DNA from: Aquificota bacterium
GTDB lineage: Bacteria; Aquificota; Aquificia; Aquificales; Aquificaceae
DNA length: 64,000 nucleotides
Assembly (NCBI GenBank): GCA_018771605.1
Contig: CP076324.1
Location: 930,001 to 994,000 of the forward strand
Direction of reading: 5' to 3'
Shown here: one piece after another, positions 8,408 to 18,219 of the stretch
Position numbering within the stretch: the stretch's first letter is position 1
How the letters are laid out: each line of letters begins with the position of its first letter
Notes under the pieces: generated by a model
Seen by the model: only the letters and a program-made list of their open reading frames with translations
The model's database searches: none
Told to the model about the DNA's origin: nothing
Program-made: the position numbers and the translations under genes

Positions 8408-9343
8408 ATGTTTGGGTCTATAAAGCTTCTTACGGGTAATAGCAATCCTAAGTTAGCTCAAGAGGTCTCCGAACATCTTGGTATACCTCTTTCCGATGCA
8501 TTGGTTGGTAGGTTTAGCGACGGTGAGGTAAGGGTTAAGATAAACGAGTCTATGAGAGGGGAGGATGTTTTTGTTATACAATCCCTCGGCCATCCGGTAA
8601 ACGACAACATAATGGAACTTCTCCTCATACTTGATGCTCTAAAAAGGGCCTCCGCCGGTAGGATCACTGCAGTCATACCCTACTATGCCTACGCAAGGCA
8701 GGATAGGAAGGACAAGCCGAGGGTGCCCATAAGCGCAAGGCTTTTGGCAGACCTTATAACCGTTGCAGGAGCCCAAAGGCTTATAGTGGTGGACCTTCAC
8801 TCCCCTCAAATCCAAGGCTTTTTTAATATACCCGTGGATAACCTCTATGCTCTAAATGTGCTTTATGAATATATAAAGGAAAGAATAGAGGGAGAGCTTG
8901 TGGTGGTCTCTCCAGATGCTGGCGGTGTTGAAAGGGCAAGGCTTTTGGCCAATAAATTGGGATGTAGTATTGCTATCATCTATAAGAGAAGACCAGAGCC
9001 TAATGTGGCTGAGGTTCTTGATCTAATAGGGGATGTAAAAGGTAAAAAGGCTATCATAGTTGATGATATTATAGATACGGCCGGTACAGTGGTTGCCGCC
9101 ACCAACATGCTTCTTTCAAAAGGCGCCAAAAGCGTATATGTGTCCGCCACTCATGGCATATTCTCCGGTCCTGCCATAGACAGGTTAAGAGAATCGCCCG
9201 TAGAAGAGGTTATAGTTACCAACACCTTACAGGTGGAAAACAAGGGGCTTGAAAAGTTAAGGGTGGTTTCTATAGCGCCTCTTATAGCGGAGGCCATAAA
9301 GAGGGCCCATGAAGGTGAATCTATAAGTTCATTGTTTATATAA
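8408..9343 (+). CDS. prs: Ribose-phosphate pyrophosphokinase
   Basis: A 311-residue PRPP synthase, which transfers pyrophosphate from ATP to ribose 5-phosphate for purine, pyrimidine, His and Trp synthesis. The start MFGSIKLLTGNSNPKLA is correct for the family; IPYYAYARQDRKDKPR is the flexible loop region, VVDLHSPQIQGFF holds metal ligands, and VDDIIDTAGTV is the PRPP-binding signature. An AGAGGTG site precedes ATG 8408. The frame is open upstream through the tRNA but that part is not coding. Confidence 0.97.
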   Translation: MFGSIKLLTGNSNPKLAQEVSEHLGIPLSDALVGRFSDGEVRVKINESMRGEDVFVIQSLGHPVNDNIMELLLILDALKRASAGRITAVIPYYAYARQDRKDKPRVPISARLLADLITVAGAQRLIVVDLHSPQIQGFFNIPVDNLYALNVLYEYIKERIEGELVVVSPDAGGVERARLLANKLGCSIAIIYKRRPEPNVAEVLDLIGDVKGKKAIIVDDIIDTAGTVVAATNMLLSKGAKSVYVSATHGIFSGPAIDRLRESPVEEVIVTNTLQVENKGLEKLRVVSIAPLIAEAIKRAHEGESISSLFI

Positions 9344-9355
9344 AGGAGGTAAGAT

Positions 9356-9925
9356 ATGCGTAAAATCCAGGTTAAGCTTTTGCCAAGAAGCCTTGGAAGG
9401 AAGAGTGAAATAAAAAGGTTTAGAAGGGAAGGTTATGTGCCAGTGGAAATTTACGGAAAGGGTGTGGAAAATAAGCATGCCTATATGAGCCTTAAAGACC
9501 TTCTTTCCTTTCCACACGGAGAGACCTTCTTAATTGAAGCAGAATTGGAAGGTGAAAAAAGGGTATGTCTGTTGAAAGAAATACAAATGGGTTGGCTTGG
9601 AGATAATCCCATACATGTGGACCTACAGGATATAAGCCATGTGCAAGAGATTGAAATAGAAGTTCCTATAGAGTTCGTTGGTACTCCCGCTGGTGTAGCC
9701 CTTGGAGGAACCTTTGGAGCTCTATTGCACAGTTTAACTGTAAAAGCAAAGATTGACAGATTGCCTGAAAAGATAACCGTTGATGTAAGCTCTCTTGGAT
9801 TGGGTGATGCTTTGCACGTAAGGGATATAGTGCCACCAGAAGGCTGTGTAATAATGGACTCTCCAGAGGAAACTGTGGCCGTTGTGCTTGAACCAGAAGT
9901 GGAGGAAACTGCTCCTACTGAATGA
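9356..9925 (+). CDS. rplY: 50S ribosomal protein bL25, long Ctc form
   Basis: A 189-residue bL25 of the general-stress (Ctc) type: an N-terminal 5S-rRNA-binding domain (residues 1-90, with LGRKSEIKRFRREGYVPVEIYG) plus the C-terminal beta domain. A strong AAGGAGGT site lies 8 nt before the ATG. It is followed by pth with an ATGA overlap, the standard ctc-pth pair. Confidence 0.95.
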   Translation: MRKIQVKLLPRSLGRKSEIKRFRREGYVPVEIYGKGVENKHAYMSLKDLLSFPHGETFLIEAELEGEKRVCLLKEIQMGWLGDNPIHVDLQDISHVQEIEIEVPIEFVGTPAGVALGGTFGALLHSLTVKAKIDRLPEKITVDVSSLGLGDALHVRDIVPPEGCVIMDSPEETVAVVLEPEVEETAPTE

Positions 9926-10491
9926 TAAGGCTCCTTGTAGGTCTTGGGAACCCAGGTAAAAAATACGAGAAGACACGCCACAATGTGGGCTTTATGGTTA
10001 TAGATGAGATACTTAGGAGGCTGAAGGCCCCAAAGCCCACAGAAGAATGCCTATCCCTTGTGTATAAGGTAAGCGTAAATGGTAAGGGGGTTATCTTGGC
10101 AAAGCCTCAAACCTACATGAATAACTCTGGGCTTGCCGTGATAAACCTGTTGGAGGAGTATGATATAAAGCCAGAGGAGATGTTGGTGGTTTATGATGAC
10201 CTTGACCTGCCCCTTGGAAAGCTAAGGCTTAGGCTGGAGGGAAGCAGTGGAGGCCATCACGGCGTAGAATCTATAATAAGAGAGATAAAAACGGAAAAGT
10301 TCCCAAGATTAAAGATAGGTATAGGGAGGCCCAAGGATAAAAACAAGGTGGTGGATTATGTGTTATCTCCCTTTAGTAAGGAGGAGGAAGAGGTCTTATA
10401 CAGAGTTATAAACAGGGCAAGCGAGTGCCTTTTAAGGTGTGTAGAGTTTGGCGTAGAAGAAAGCATGAACTTTTGCAACGTGCAGGTGTAA
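9922..10491 (+). CDS. pth: Peptidyl-tRNA hydrolase
   Basis: A 189-residue enzyme that frees tRNA from stalled peptidyl-tRNA. VGLGNPGKKYEKTRHNVGFMV contains catalytic His of the TRHNVG motif, followed by KPQTYMNNSG and the VYDDLDLPLGKLRLR block with catalytic Asp. It overlaps rplY as ATGA and precedes ppa. Confidence 0.96.
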   Translation: MIRLLVGLGNPGKKYEKTRHNVGFMVIDEILRRLKAPKPTEECLSLVYKVSVNGKGVILAKPQTYMNNSGLAVINLLEEYDIKPEEMLVVYDDLDLPLGKLRLRLEGSSGGHHGVESIIREIKTEKFPRLKIGIGRPKDKNKVVDYVLSPFSKEEEEVLYRVINRASECLLRCVEFGVEESMNFCNVQV

Positions 10492-10512
10492 AATAAAATC
10501 TGGAGGTAGAAG

Positions 10513-11037
10513 ATGGACATAAGGAAAATACCACCCGGAAAGAACCCACCAGAGGATATTTATGTGGTAATTGAGATACCGCAGGACAGCCCTATTAAGT
10601 ATGAGCTTGATAAGGAAAGCGGTGCAATATTTGTGGATAGGTTCCTCTTTACAGCCATGCATTATCCCTTTAACTACGGCTTTATTCCCCAGACTTTGGC
10701 CGATGATGGAGACCCTGTGGACGTTTTGGTAATATCAAGGTATGCCGTAGCACCCGGTAGTGTTATAAGGTGTAGACCCATAGGCGCCCTTCAGATGAGG
10801 GATGAAGAGGGTGTAGATACAAAGCTTTTGGCCGTGCCTCACAGCAAAATAGACCCAACCTATGAGGATATAAAGTCTTACCAAGACCTGCCAAAGGCCC
10901 TTTTGGATAGGATAAAACACTTTTTTGAACATTACAAAGAGCTTGAACCTGGTAAGTGGGTAAAGGTGGAAGAGTTTAAAGGAGTGGACTTTGCCTACGA
11001 GGAGATAAATAAGGGCATAAGCAACTATAAAAAGTGA
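10513..11037 (+). CDS. ppa: Inorganic pyrophosphatase
   Basis: A 174-residue soluble family I pyrophosphatase hydrolysing PPi with Mg. The [11 protein letters not shown] and DGDPVDVLV motifs carry the metal-binding acidic residues, and length is typical. A GGAGGT site lies 7 nt before the ATG. Its stop overlaps the start of kdsD as TGATG, so the two are coupled. Confidence 0.97.
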   Translation: MDIRKIPPGKNPPEDIYVVIEIPQDSPIKYELDKESGAIFVDRFLFTAMHYPFNYGFIPQTLADDGDPVDVLVISRYAVAPGSVIRCRPIGALQMRDEEGVDTKLLAVPHSKIDPTYEDIKSYQDLPKALLDRIKHFFEHYKELEPGKWVKVEEFKGVDFAYEEINKGISNYKK

Positions 11038-11999
11038 TGGAAGATGTCCTACAAAAAGCGAAAAGGGTCTTTGATATAGAGATAGAATCCCTAAAAAGGC
11101 TTAGGGACAGCCTGGATGAAAGCTTTATAAAGGCTATAGAGCTTATAAGGAATTGTAAGGGCAAGGTTATAACCACGGGCGTGGGAAAATCGGGACACAT
11201 AGCAAGAAAGGTGGCCTCCACCCTTGCCAGCACTGGCACACCCGCCCACTATTTGCACCCAGCAGAGGCCCTTCACGGAGACCTTGGCGTAATAGACACG
11301 GGTGATGTGGTCCTTGCCTTCTCCAACAGCGGAGAATCTCCAGAGGTTATCTCTCTCCTACCCTATATAAAGCTTTTGGGAGTCCCCCTTATAGCCATCA
11401 CCAACAACCCCCAATCCACTTTGGCAAAGCATGCTGAGGTACATATATTTTTAGCGGTGGAAAGAGAAGCCTGCCCACTACAGCTTGCTCCTACAAGCTC
11501 TTCTACAGCTTCTTTAGTTTTAGGAGATGCCCTTGCCATGGTGCTTCTTGAACTAAACGGCTTTACAGAAAAGGACTTTGCCCTCAGGCACCCTGCAGGC
11601 TCTCTTGGAAGAAAGCTTAGACGTGTGGCAGACCTTTGCCATACGGGTGAGGAGGTGCCTGTTGTTAGGGAGGATACACCCATGAGGGAGGTGATCATAG
11701 AGATGTCCAGCAAGGGCTTTGGTGCTACCGCCGTGGTGGATAAGGAGGGTAGGCTTGTAGGGATTATAACGGACGGAGACCTAAGAAGGTTTGTCAATAG
11801 AGGTGGAAAGTTTGACGAAAGCTTGGCAAGGGATGTTATGACTAAAAGCCCAAAAACAGCACGTATGGATGAACTGGCCGTAGAAGCCCTAAGGAGGATG
11901 GAGGATTATAAGATCACTGTCCTTTTGGTAGTGGATGAAGAAAATAGGCCCGTGGGTATAATTCATATGCATGACATTTTGAGGGCTGGCGTGGTATGA
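11037..11999 (+). CDS. kdsD: Arabinose-5-phosphate isomerase (Kdo pathway)
   Basis: A 320-residue KdsD/KpsF protein converting ribulose 5-phosphate to arabinose 5-phosphate, first step to the lipopolysaccharide sugar Kdo. An N-terminal SIS sugar-isomerase domain ([28 protein letters not shown]) is followed by two CBS domains (from about residue 205). The kdsA gene for the next step is at 62289. ATG 11037 overlaps the ppa stop; a GTG at 11034 is the minor alternative. Confidence 0.93.
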   Translation: MEDVLQKAKRVFDIEIESLKRLRDSLDESFIKAIELIRNCKGKVITTGVGKSGHIARKVASTLASTGTPAHYLHPAEALHGDLGVIDTGDVVLAFSNSGESPEVISLLPYIKLLGVPLIAITNNPQSTLAKHAEVHIFLAVEREACPLQLAPTSSSTASLVLGDALAMVLLELNGFTEKDFALRHPAGSLGRKLRRVADLCHTGEEVPVVREDTPMREVIIEMSSKGFGATAVVDKEGRLVGIITDGDLRRFVNRGGKFDESLARDVMTKSPKTARMDELAVEALRRMEDYKITVLLVVDEENRPVGIIHMHDILRAGVV

Positions 12000-13129
12000 A
12001 AAAACTTGGAATACTTGGTTCTACAGGCTCTGTAGGAAGTCAAACCTTGGATATTGTAAGGGTAAATAGGGAAGATTTTGAACTAATAGGCCTATTGGCC
12101 AAAAGGGCCTCCGATAAGCTTTTGCTTCAGGCAAAGGAGTTTAAGCCCAAGTATATATCCTGTTATGAAGACCCTCCCAAGGATTGGCTGGATAGCCTCC
12201 CAGACGGAACCAAGTTTTTGAAGGGAGAGGAGGGCCTGTATGCCATAGTGGAAGAGTCGGATATGCTTATGAATTCCATATCTGGAACCGATGGTATTTT
12301 CCCAACCTACCTTGTGCTTGAGAAAAACAAAAGGCTTTTGGCCTCCAACAAGGAATCCCTTATATGCCTTGGAAGGCTTGTAAAAGAAAAAAGAGAACTT
12401 ATAGTGCCAGTGGATAGCGAACACAACGCCCTCTTTCAACTGCTTTCTATGGTAAAAAGTCAGGAAGTAAAAAAGGTCTATCTAACAGCATCTGGAGGTC
12501 CCTTTAGGAACAAAAGCCTTGAAGAGCTAAAAAATGTATCTGTGGAAGAGGCGCTAAACCATCCCACTTGGAGGATGGGAGCAAAGATAACGGTAGATTC
12601 GGCCACTCTTATGAACAAGGGCATGGAGCTTTTAGAGGCCATAAACCTCTTTGACTTGCCCGTGGAAAGCTTGGACGTTTTAATACACCCCCAAAGCGTA
12701 GTCCATGGCATAGTGGAGCTAATAGACGGTAGCTTTCTCTTCCATGCCTTTCAGACGGATATGAAAATCCCTATTCTATACAGCCTATACTATCCGGAAA
12801 GAAGACCCTATCCCTTTGAAAAGAAAAGCCTTTTTGACCTTTCCCCTATACACTTTGAAAAGGTTGATACGGAAAAGTTCAAGAGTATTCCTCTTTGCAA
12901 ATGGGTTGCCCTTATGGGAGATGTTTACCCCATTGTGCTGGTAGGTGCAGACCAAGTGGCCGTTGAGCTTTTTCTTGAAGGGAAAATTGGCTTTTTGGAT
13001 ATAGTCAACTTGGTGGAAGAGGTATTAAGCTCGGTCAACTTTAAAGAACCAGAAAATATTGAAGGAATTCTCAACGCTATACAATGGGCTTACGAAAAGG
13101 GTAAGGAGCTTGCGGGAGTAAAAGGATGA
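11996..13129 (+). CDS. dxr: 1-deoxy-D-xylulose-5-phosphate reductoisomerase
   Basis: A 377-residue Dxr (IspC), the NADPH-dependent second step of the MEP isoprenoid pathway. [15 protein letters not shown] binds [15 protein letters not shown] and ASGGPFR are active-site blocks, and [21 protein letters not shown] in the middle is the metal and substrate region (split here as HPTWRMGAK and [11 protein letters not shown]). It overlaps kdsD and the next gene by four bases each (ATGA type), a tightly coupled operon. Confidence 0.97.
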   Translation: MKKLGILGSTGSVGSQTLDIVRVNREDFELIGLLAKRASDKLLLQAKEFKPKYISCYEDPPKDWLDSLPDGTKFLKGEEGLYAIVEESDMLMNSISGTDGIFPTYLVLEKNKRLLASNKESLICLGRLVKEKRELIVPVDSEHNALFQLLSMVKSQEVKKVYLTASGGPFRNKSLEELKNVSVEEALNHPTWRMGAKITVDSATLMNKGMELLEAINLFDLPVESLDVLIHPQSVVHGIVELIDGSFLFHAFQTDMKIPILYSLYYPERRPYPFEKKSLFDLSPIHFEKVDTEKFKSIPLCKWVALMGDVYPIVLVGADQVAVELFLEGKIGFLDIVNLVEEVLSSVNFKEPENIEGILNAIQWAYEKGKELAGVKG

Positions 13130-14865
13130 GGTCCTTTTTTGGTGCCTTACTTTTTTGTATTCTTTCCTTTCTTCCCTTTTATCTTTCCTCTTCACCCAAA
13201 GGTGGCAATGTATCCTTTGTGAAGGTAAATCCTCAAAGCTTTGAGGTTAAAGAGGGAAAGGAAGGAGGACAGATAAGGTTTATTCTCAGTTCCGACCCCA
13301 AAACTCTAAACCCTGCCTTGGCTCAAGAGACCTCCTCTACGGCCGTTCTTTCGGACCTATTTACTGGGCTTACAAAAACAGACCTAAAAAGCATGAAGGT
13401 GGTACCAGACTTGGCCGAAAGGTGGGAAGAAAAGGAGGGGGGCAAGGTTTATATCTTCCATCTTAGAAAGGGTATACGTTGGAGCGATGGCGCACCCTTT
13501 GGTGCGGACGATGTGGTCTTTACATACAAGGACATATACCTAAACCCACAAATTCCAAACTCTACGGGCGATATGTTTAAGGGAATACTCAAAAGCCAAG
13601 AGGATGTAAAAAACTTTGTGAGAAAAATAGACCAATATACGGTGGAGTTTAGACTTCCCAGTCCCTTTGCACCCTTTTTAAATGCCCTTTCTGCACCCAT
13701 TCTGCCAAAGCATAAGCTGGAAAAATATGTAAAAGAAGGCACCTTTATGACTGCATGGAATGTAAACACGGACCCAAAGGAGATAGTGGGAACAGGACCT
13801 TATGTAATTAAAAGATATATAAAGGGCGTGCTTGTGGAATACACCGCAAACCCCTACTATTATGAATACGACCAAAAGGGTATAAGGCTTCCCTACATAA
13901 AAAGCAAAATAGGCTACATAATCCAAGACCCAGACACAAGCCTTTTAAAGTATTCCCTTGGAGAGATAGACTATATGGGCGTGAGGCCTCAAGATGTGCT
14001 TTTTATGAGTAAGATGAAAGAAACTACACTTTTTGACCTGGGTCCCACACCCTCCACCACCTTTTTGGCTTTTAACATGAACCCAAAGGCTGACATTCCA
14101 AAGTATAAACTTAAATGGTTTCAAAACAGGGAATTTAGAAGGGCCATATCCCATGCCATAGATAGGGTTGGCATGTGCTATTTGGTCTACAACGGGCTTG
14201 CAGAACCCCTTTACGGGCCAATAACTCCAGCAAACAGACCCTATTATGAAGATGGCCTATTTCCTGTCTATGATTACAACCTAAAAAAAGCAAAGGCAAT
14301 CTTAGAAAGCATAGGCTTTAGGGACAAGGATGGTGATGGATGGTTGGAAGACCCAGAGGGTCATAAGGTAGAAATAGTGCTTCTTACCAATGCAGGCAAT
14401 AAGGAAAGGGAGGCCATGGGAAACATGATAAAGGAAGACCTTGAAAAGATAGGCATAAAAGTCATCTTTAGACCCATAGATTTTAACACCCTTGTTAGCA
14501 GACTTACCTCACCACCCTATAGCTGGGAGGCGGTCATAATAGGCCTTACGGGCTCTATGGACCCCCATTTTGGTAGGAATGTATGGCATTCCTCCGGTAC
14601 CCTTCATATGTGGAACCCAAGGCAGGAAAAACCCTCAACGGAGTGGGAAAAAAGAATAGATGAACTCTTTGACAGGGGAGCCATAGAGACAGACCAAGAG
14701 AAAAGGATCATGTTTTACAGAGAAGCTTACAGAATAATAGCAGAAGAACAACCTATGATATTCTTGACCACACCAAAAAGCATGCTTGCCGTAAGAGATA
14801 AGTTTGAGAACCTTTTCCCTACCGTTTGGGGATGGTACAAGGAAGAAGCCCTATTTATTAAGTAA
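13126..14865 (+). CDS. ABC transporter peptide-binding protein, family 5
   Basis: A 579-residue extracytoplasmic solute-binding protein of the DppA/OppA family. It has an N-terminal signal sequence with a hydrophobic core (about residues 4-22), the motif region WEEKEGGKVYIFHLRKGIRWSDG that marks SBP family 5, and a dimer-sized mature domain. No permease or ATPase genes are adjacent; it is coupled to dxr as ATGA, which says nothing about substrate. Peptides are the usual ligand but nickel or oligosaccharides are possible. Its end overlaps the opposite gene by 8 bp. Confidence 0.88.
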   Translation: MRSFFGALLFCILSFLPFYLSSSPKGGNVSFVKVNPQSFEVKEGKEGGQIRFILSSDPKTLNPALAQETSSTAVLSDLFTGLTKTDLKSMKVVPDLAERWEEKEGGKVYIFHLRKGIRWSDGAPFGADDVVFTYKDIYLNPQIPNSTGDMFKGILKSQEDVKNFVRKIDQYTVEFRLPSPFAPFLNALSAPILPKHKLEKYVKEGTFMTAWNVNTDPKEIVGTGPYVIKRYIKGVLVEYTANPYYYEYDQKGIRLPYIKSKIGYIIQDPDTSLLKYSLGEIDYMGVRPQDVLFMSKMKETTLFDLGPTPSTTFLAFNMNPKADIPKYKLKWFQNREFRRAISHAIDRVGMCYLVYNGLAEPLYGPITPANRPYYEDGLFPVYDYNLKKAKAILESIGFRDKDGDGWLEDPEGHKVEIVLLTNAGNKEREAMGNMIKEDLEKIGIKVIFRPIDFNTLVSRLTSPPYSWEAVIIGLTGSMDPHFGRNVWHSSGTLHMWNPRQEKPSTEWEKRIDELFDRGAIETDQEKRIMFYREAYRIIAEEQPMIFLTTPKSMLAVRDKFENLFPTVWGWYKEEALFIK

Positions 14866-16303
14866 TTATTTCTCTGAGCCTTTCCTTTAAAACCTTATAA
14901 GCCTCTTCTCTAAGTATCTGTGCTACGTCTATCTTTGAAAGTGTCTCATTTATCTGTGTCCTCAATATGTCTTCCATCTTCCTTTCAATTGACCCAGATA
15001 TATAAGCCCGTAGGTCCTCGTAGTTTATAACTTGAGAAATTATAGAATATAGCTTTTCTTGAGACAGCTGGGCTTGTATAACATCCTTTATAGCTTTTGA
15101 GAGGTCTTCTATAATAGCTTCCGAAGGTATAGAAGGTATGGCTTCCTTACCTTTGGGAGGTGTCTCTTCCTTTTGAGATGGCACGAACTCTTGCAAACCT
15201 TCCTCTACGGTGGGCTTTTCCTCCTCAATTTCTTCCTTCACCTCACCTATGCTTGAACCTACTATTTCCTCAAGCAGGCTCATTATGTCCTTTTCCTCTT
15301 CCTCATGCACAAGGAATTCCGGTATTTCTTCCTGTCCTATGGGTATGCTTTCTTCTGGAACTTCTATGGCCTGCTCCGTAGGGGCCCTTTCTATAAGCTC
15401 AAGCACCTTTTGTATGGCCTTGCTAAGCTCAGCTTCTCTTGTAAAGGTGTATTTTTCTGGTAAGGGTATGCTATCAACGTCTATGGTAAAAAGTTCGTCA
15501 ATTAAAAGTATATATGGCTTTTTCCTAAGCACCTCATCCTTAGACATATCCATCAAGGTCCTATAGGCAAGCATGCCCGATATGGTGTCAAAAAGGATTA
15601 TGTCCACCTCCCTCGCCTTATCCATGGCCTGCTTAACATTTCTTGCCTCTAATATCTCAACCTTTGAGGAAAGAGCATCTTTTAGCTTGTTTATAATATC
15701 GGTGTCAAAGGATACGATCATAAGCTTTGGAATAGGAGTGGGAGAAACAATAGCTTCCTTACCGGCTTTTTCAAAGCCTGCAACGGGCGAAGGTCCTTCC
15801 TCAATAGGAATTTTGCTAAGTGTAATACCTTCTTCTATTGGAGGCTCTGTTGTAGGTTTTTCTATACTCAAAAGCTCTTCAAAATCCTCCCTCATAGAAG
15901 GTTTAAATTCCTCAGAAGGAGTTTTAACTTCAAAGATTTCCTTTCCTTGTGTAAGCGTGCTTGCTTCTATATCTTGAGATATGGCATCCTTAATTTTACT
16001 TACTGCTTCCTCCCTCATAAGCTTTATCTTCTTTGGCGGGATTATATTGTTCATATCCACAGGGAACAGGTCATCCACCAGCACTATATACTTAGAATCT
16101 TTGAACTTTTGTTTGTACATGTTATTTATATCCTCTTCCGATATGGAACCAGAGACTGCGTCATAGATAACTACATCTATGAAAGAGGATACGGTGTTTA
16201 TAGCCTCTTCCCCGTTTTTTACATCAATCACGTTATACTCTTTAAGCACTTCTTTGAGTTTTTTAACCAAGCTCTTATCAAAAGATACGATAAGTATGTT
16301 CAT
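14858..16303 (-). CDS. Tandem receiver-like protein with acidic linker, unknown role
   Basis: A 481-residue protein I do not recognise as a known family. Two similar receiver-like domains occur: residues 1-110 (MNILIVSFDKSLVKKLKE; VVIYDAVSG) and about 193-300 (LMIVSFDTDIINKLKDA; IILFDTISG). Both keep an Asp at the end of strand 3, the usual phosphorylation site, but the acidic pair near the N terminus is reduced to a single Asp and the switch Lys is not clear. A proline- and Glu-rich linker and an amphipathic helical C terminus (about 395-481) follow. It is coupled to the membrane gene upstream (four-base overlap), suggesting a two-protein signalling or scaffold unit. Function is not known. 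Confidence 0.75.
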   Translation of the reverse strand: MNILIVSFDKSLVKKLKEVLKEYNVIDVKNGEEAINTVSSFIDVVIYDAVSGSISEEDINNMYKQKFKDSKYIVLVDDLFPVDMNNIIPPKKIKLMREEAVSKIKDAISQDIEASTLTQGKEIFEVKTPSEEFKPSMREDFEELLSIEKPTTEPPIEEGITLSKIPIEEGPSPVAGFEKAGKEAIVSPTPIPKLMIVSFDTDIINKLKDALSSKVEILEARNVKQAMDKAREVDIILFDTISGMLAYRTLMDMSKDEVLRKKPYILLIDELFTIDVDSIPLPEKYTFTREAELSKAIQKVLELIERAPTEQAIEVPEESIPIGQEEIPEFLVHEEEEKDIMSLLEEIVGSSIGEVKEEIEEEKPTVEEGLQEFVPSQKEETPPKGKEAIPSIPSEAIIEDLSKAIKDVIQAQLSQEKLYSIISQVINYEDLRAYISGSIERKMEDILRTQINETLSKIDVAQILREEAYKVLKERLREIIT

Positions 16304-16902
16304 TTTTTTCCCTCCATCTTTTTTATTATATCCTCCACTATCCTCTTTGCCTCCTCCAAGCTTTCACGAGGTATTAACCCTCCCATAGCTAAGGATGCCC
16401 TTAAGGCTTTTAGGCTATTTATTAGCCCTTCATCCTGAACTTTATCCTGATGCTGGGTCTGCGTTGAAGTTGAATATCTTAAGACAATTATAAGGCCTAC
16501 CAAAAATAACAGCAGTCCAGATACAGAAGTACCAATGGCCAAAGGCTTTTCAAAGAAAAGGTTAAAGTAATCTCCAAGTGATACTTTTTTGGAGTATACG
16601 TATACATATGCCCCCTTTTGTTTATATTCACCAAAGGTAAAACCTTCCACTGTTAACGGTCCTATAGCGTTGTTTGAAGCTATGACTTTACCGTCTTGAG
16701 TTTTCATCAAGAATATGTTCTCTGAAGCTTTTGGTATGCTTATTAAACTTTCTCCATTGTATAAACTGTATGCAAACTTAGCCATGTTTTGGCTAAGGCT
16801 TTTGATTTTACCGTTGGCATAAACTTCAAAGGCCATCCATTGGCCTACAAAAAATAGAACTACCCCCAGGAGCATAAGAACAACACTAACAGCCTTAAAC
16901 AT
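16300..16902 (-). CDS. Two-helix membrane protein with Cache-like outer domain
   Basis: A 200-residue protein. Helices at about residues 5-26 and 120-143 enclose a roughly 90-residue extracytoplasmic domain with FLMKTQDGKVIASN and YVYVYSKKV strands, reminiscent of a small Cache sensor; the remaining 55 residues are a cytoplasmic, charged helical tail without a kinase, HAMP or methyl-accepting domain. It lies 1 bp after the PmbA/TldE gene and overlaps the tandem receiver-like gene. It may pass a signal to that protein; this is inference only. Confidence 0.7.
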   Translation of the reverse strand: MFKAVSVVLMLLGVVLFFVGQWMAFEVYANGKIKSLSQNMAKFAYSLYNGESLISIPKASENIFLMKTQDGKVIASNNAIGPLTVEGFTFGEYKQKGAYVYVYSKKVSLGDYFNLFFEKPLAIGTSVSGLLLFLVGLIIVLRYSTSTQTQHQDKVQDEGLINSLKALRASLAMGGLIPRESLEEAKRIVEDIIKKMEGKK

Positions 16903-16903
16903 A

Positions 16904-18217
16904 TTAACCCCCTACTGTGATATTCTCTATATACAGAGAAGGCGACCCTACATTACCATAAAACCTTAAATCGTTCCCCACCCCAACCACAGAATTCCAA
17001 ACCTCTTTTATATTTCCACCTATTATTACACCTCTCACGCTTTTCTTTTTCTTACCTCCCTCGTATATTATACCAGAAGCACCTAAGGAAAAATCACCCG
17101 ATACTGGGTCTACTGTGTGCAGTCCCATAAGGTCTGTTATAAGAAAGACCTCCTCTTGAAGCATATCTTCAAGACTTATATCTCCAGGCTTTATATACAG
17201 GTTTGTTATACCAGAAGTTGGCAGACTTCTAAAGCTTTCCCTTACCGAGTTGCCAGTGGGCCTCTCTCCAGACTTTATAGCCGTGTAGGTGCTATGAAGA
17301 AAGCCTTTAAACACTCCATTTTCAACTACAAGATTCCTTTGAGTAGCATGCCCTTCCACATCCACGGGCAAGCTCATAAAACCACCCCTTAGAGTACCAT
17401 CATCAATAATGGTTAGCTTTTCTGAAAAGACCTTTGAACCTTTCATACCTTTCAAAAAGGTTCTACTTTTTACTAAGGAATCTCCAAGGAAAATGGGGCT
17501 AAAGGCCTCCAATATCATGGCGGAGGCATCCTTGTATAGGACTACGGGCATCTTTCTTGTTTCAAAAGGGGAAGGATTAAGAGTAGCTGTGGCCTTAAAA
17601 ACTACCTCCTCCACCATGCTTTGTAAAGGCAAGTCCGATAGACTTCTTGCACCAACAAAGTCGTAGGATATGGACTGGTCTCCTCCTTCTTCCGCCAACA
17701 CAGCCATCATGGACGTATACCATGTTCCTTTGTAGTTGTATGATAGCCCACAGGAGTTAAAGCAAAAGACTTCAAGGTCCAATTCTTTTATGCTCACCTT
17801 CCTAACGCCTTTTACCCTACTATCCAAGGCCTTGGCCCTTTTTTCAAGGTCAATAACCAAAGCTATTTTGTCTTCCAAAGGCGTATTTATTCCCTTTTCA
17901 TCATAATAGGTCTGTAATTCTCCGAAATTTTGACAGCTTCCCAACACAAAGCCCTCATCCTTTGGCGTCAATTGGCATACCTGCATGGCAATTCTCGCGC
18001 ATTCCTTTACAGAAGACTCTTCCAAATCCGTTGTATAGGCAAAGCCCATGCTTTTATCTTTAAAAACCCTTATACCTATGCCAATCTCTTGGGACCTTAT
18101 AAGGTTTTCAAGCTTCTCATCAGAGCTTTCTATGGTAGTTTTACGTTTGCGTTCCAAATATACTTCATACTCATAGCCACCCTTTAAAACTTCTTCAACC
18201 CATGCCTTTATGTTCAT
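16904..18217 (-). CDS. pmbA: Modulator of DNA gyrase / metalloprotease subunit, TldE (PmbA) type
   Basis: A 437-residue TldD/PmbA family protein. It lacks the HExxxH zinc motif, so it corresponds to TldE (PmbA), the subunit that pairs with the catalytic TldD in peptide cleavage; the C-terminal blocks with PTGNSVRESFRSLPTSG and SGDFSLGASG are characteristic. No tldD is in the window. It begins after cdsA, whose stop is 2 bp upstream, and a TAAAAT box 7 nt before ATG overlaps the cdsA end, giving it a possible leaderless promoter. Confidence 0.88.
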   Translation of the reverse strand: MNIKAWVEEVLKGGYEYEVYLERKRKTTIESSDEKLENLIRSQEIGIGIRVFKDKSMGFAYTTDLEESSVKECARIAMQVCQLTPKDEGFVLGSCQNFGELQTYYDEKGINTPLEDKIALVIDLEKRAKALDSRVKGVRKVSIKELDLEVFCFNSCGLSYNYKGTWYTSMMAVLAEEGGDQSISYDFVGARSLSDLPLQSMVEEVVFKATATLNPSPFETRKMPVVLYKDASAMILEAFSPIFLGDSLVKSRTFLKGMKGSKVFSEKLTIIDDGTLRGGFMSLPVDVEGHATQRNLVVENGVFKGFLHSTYTAIKSGERPTGNSVRESFRSLPTSGITNLYIKPGDISLEDMLQEEVFLITDLMGLHTVDPVSGDFSLGASGIIYEGGKKKKSVRGVIIGGNIKEVWNSVVGVGNDLRFYGNVGSPSLYIENITVGG

Positions 18218-18219
18218 GC

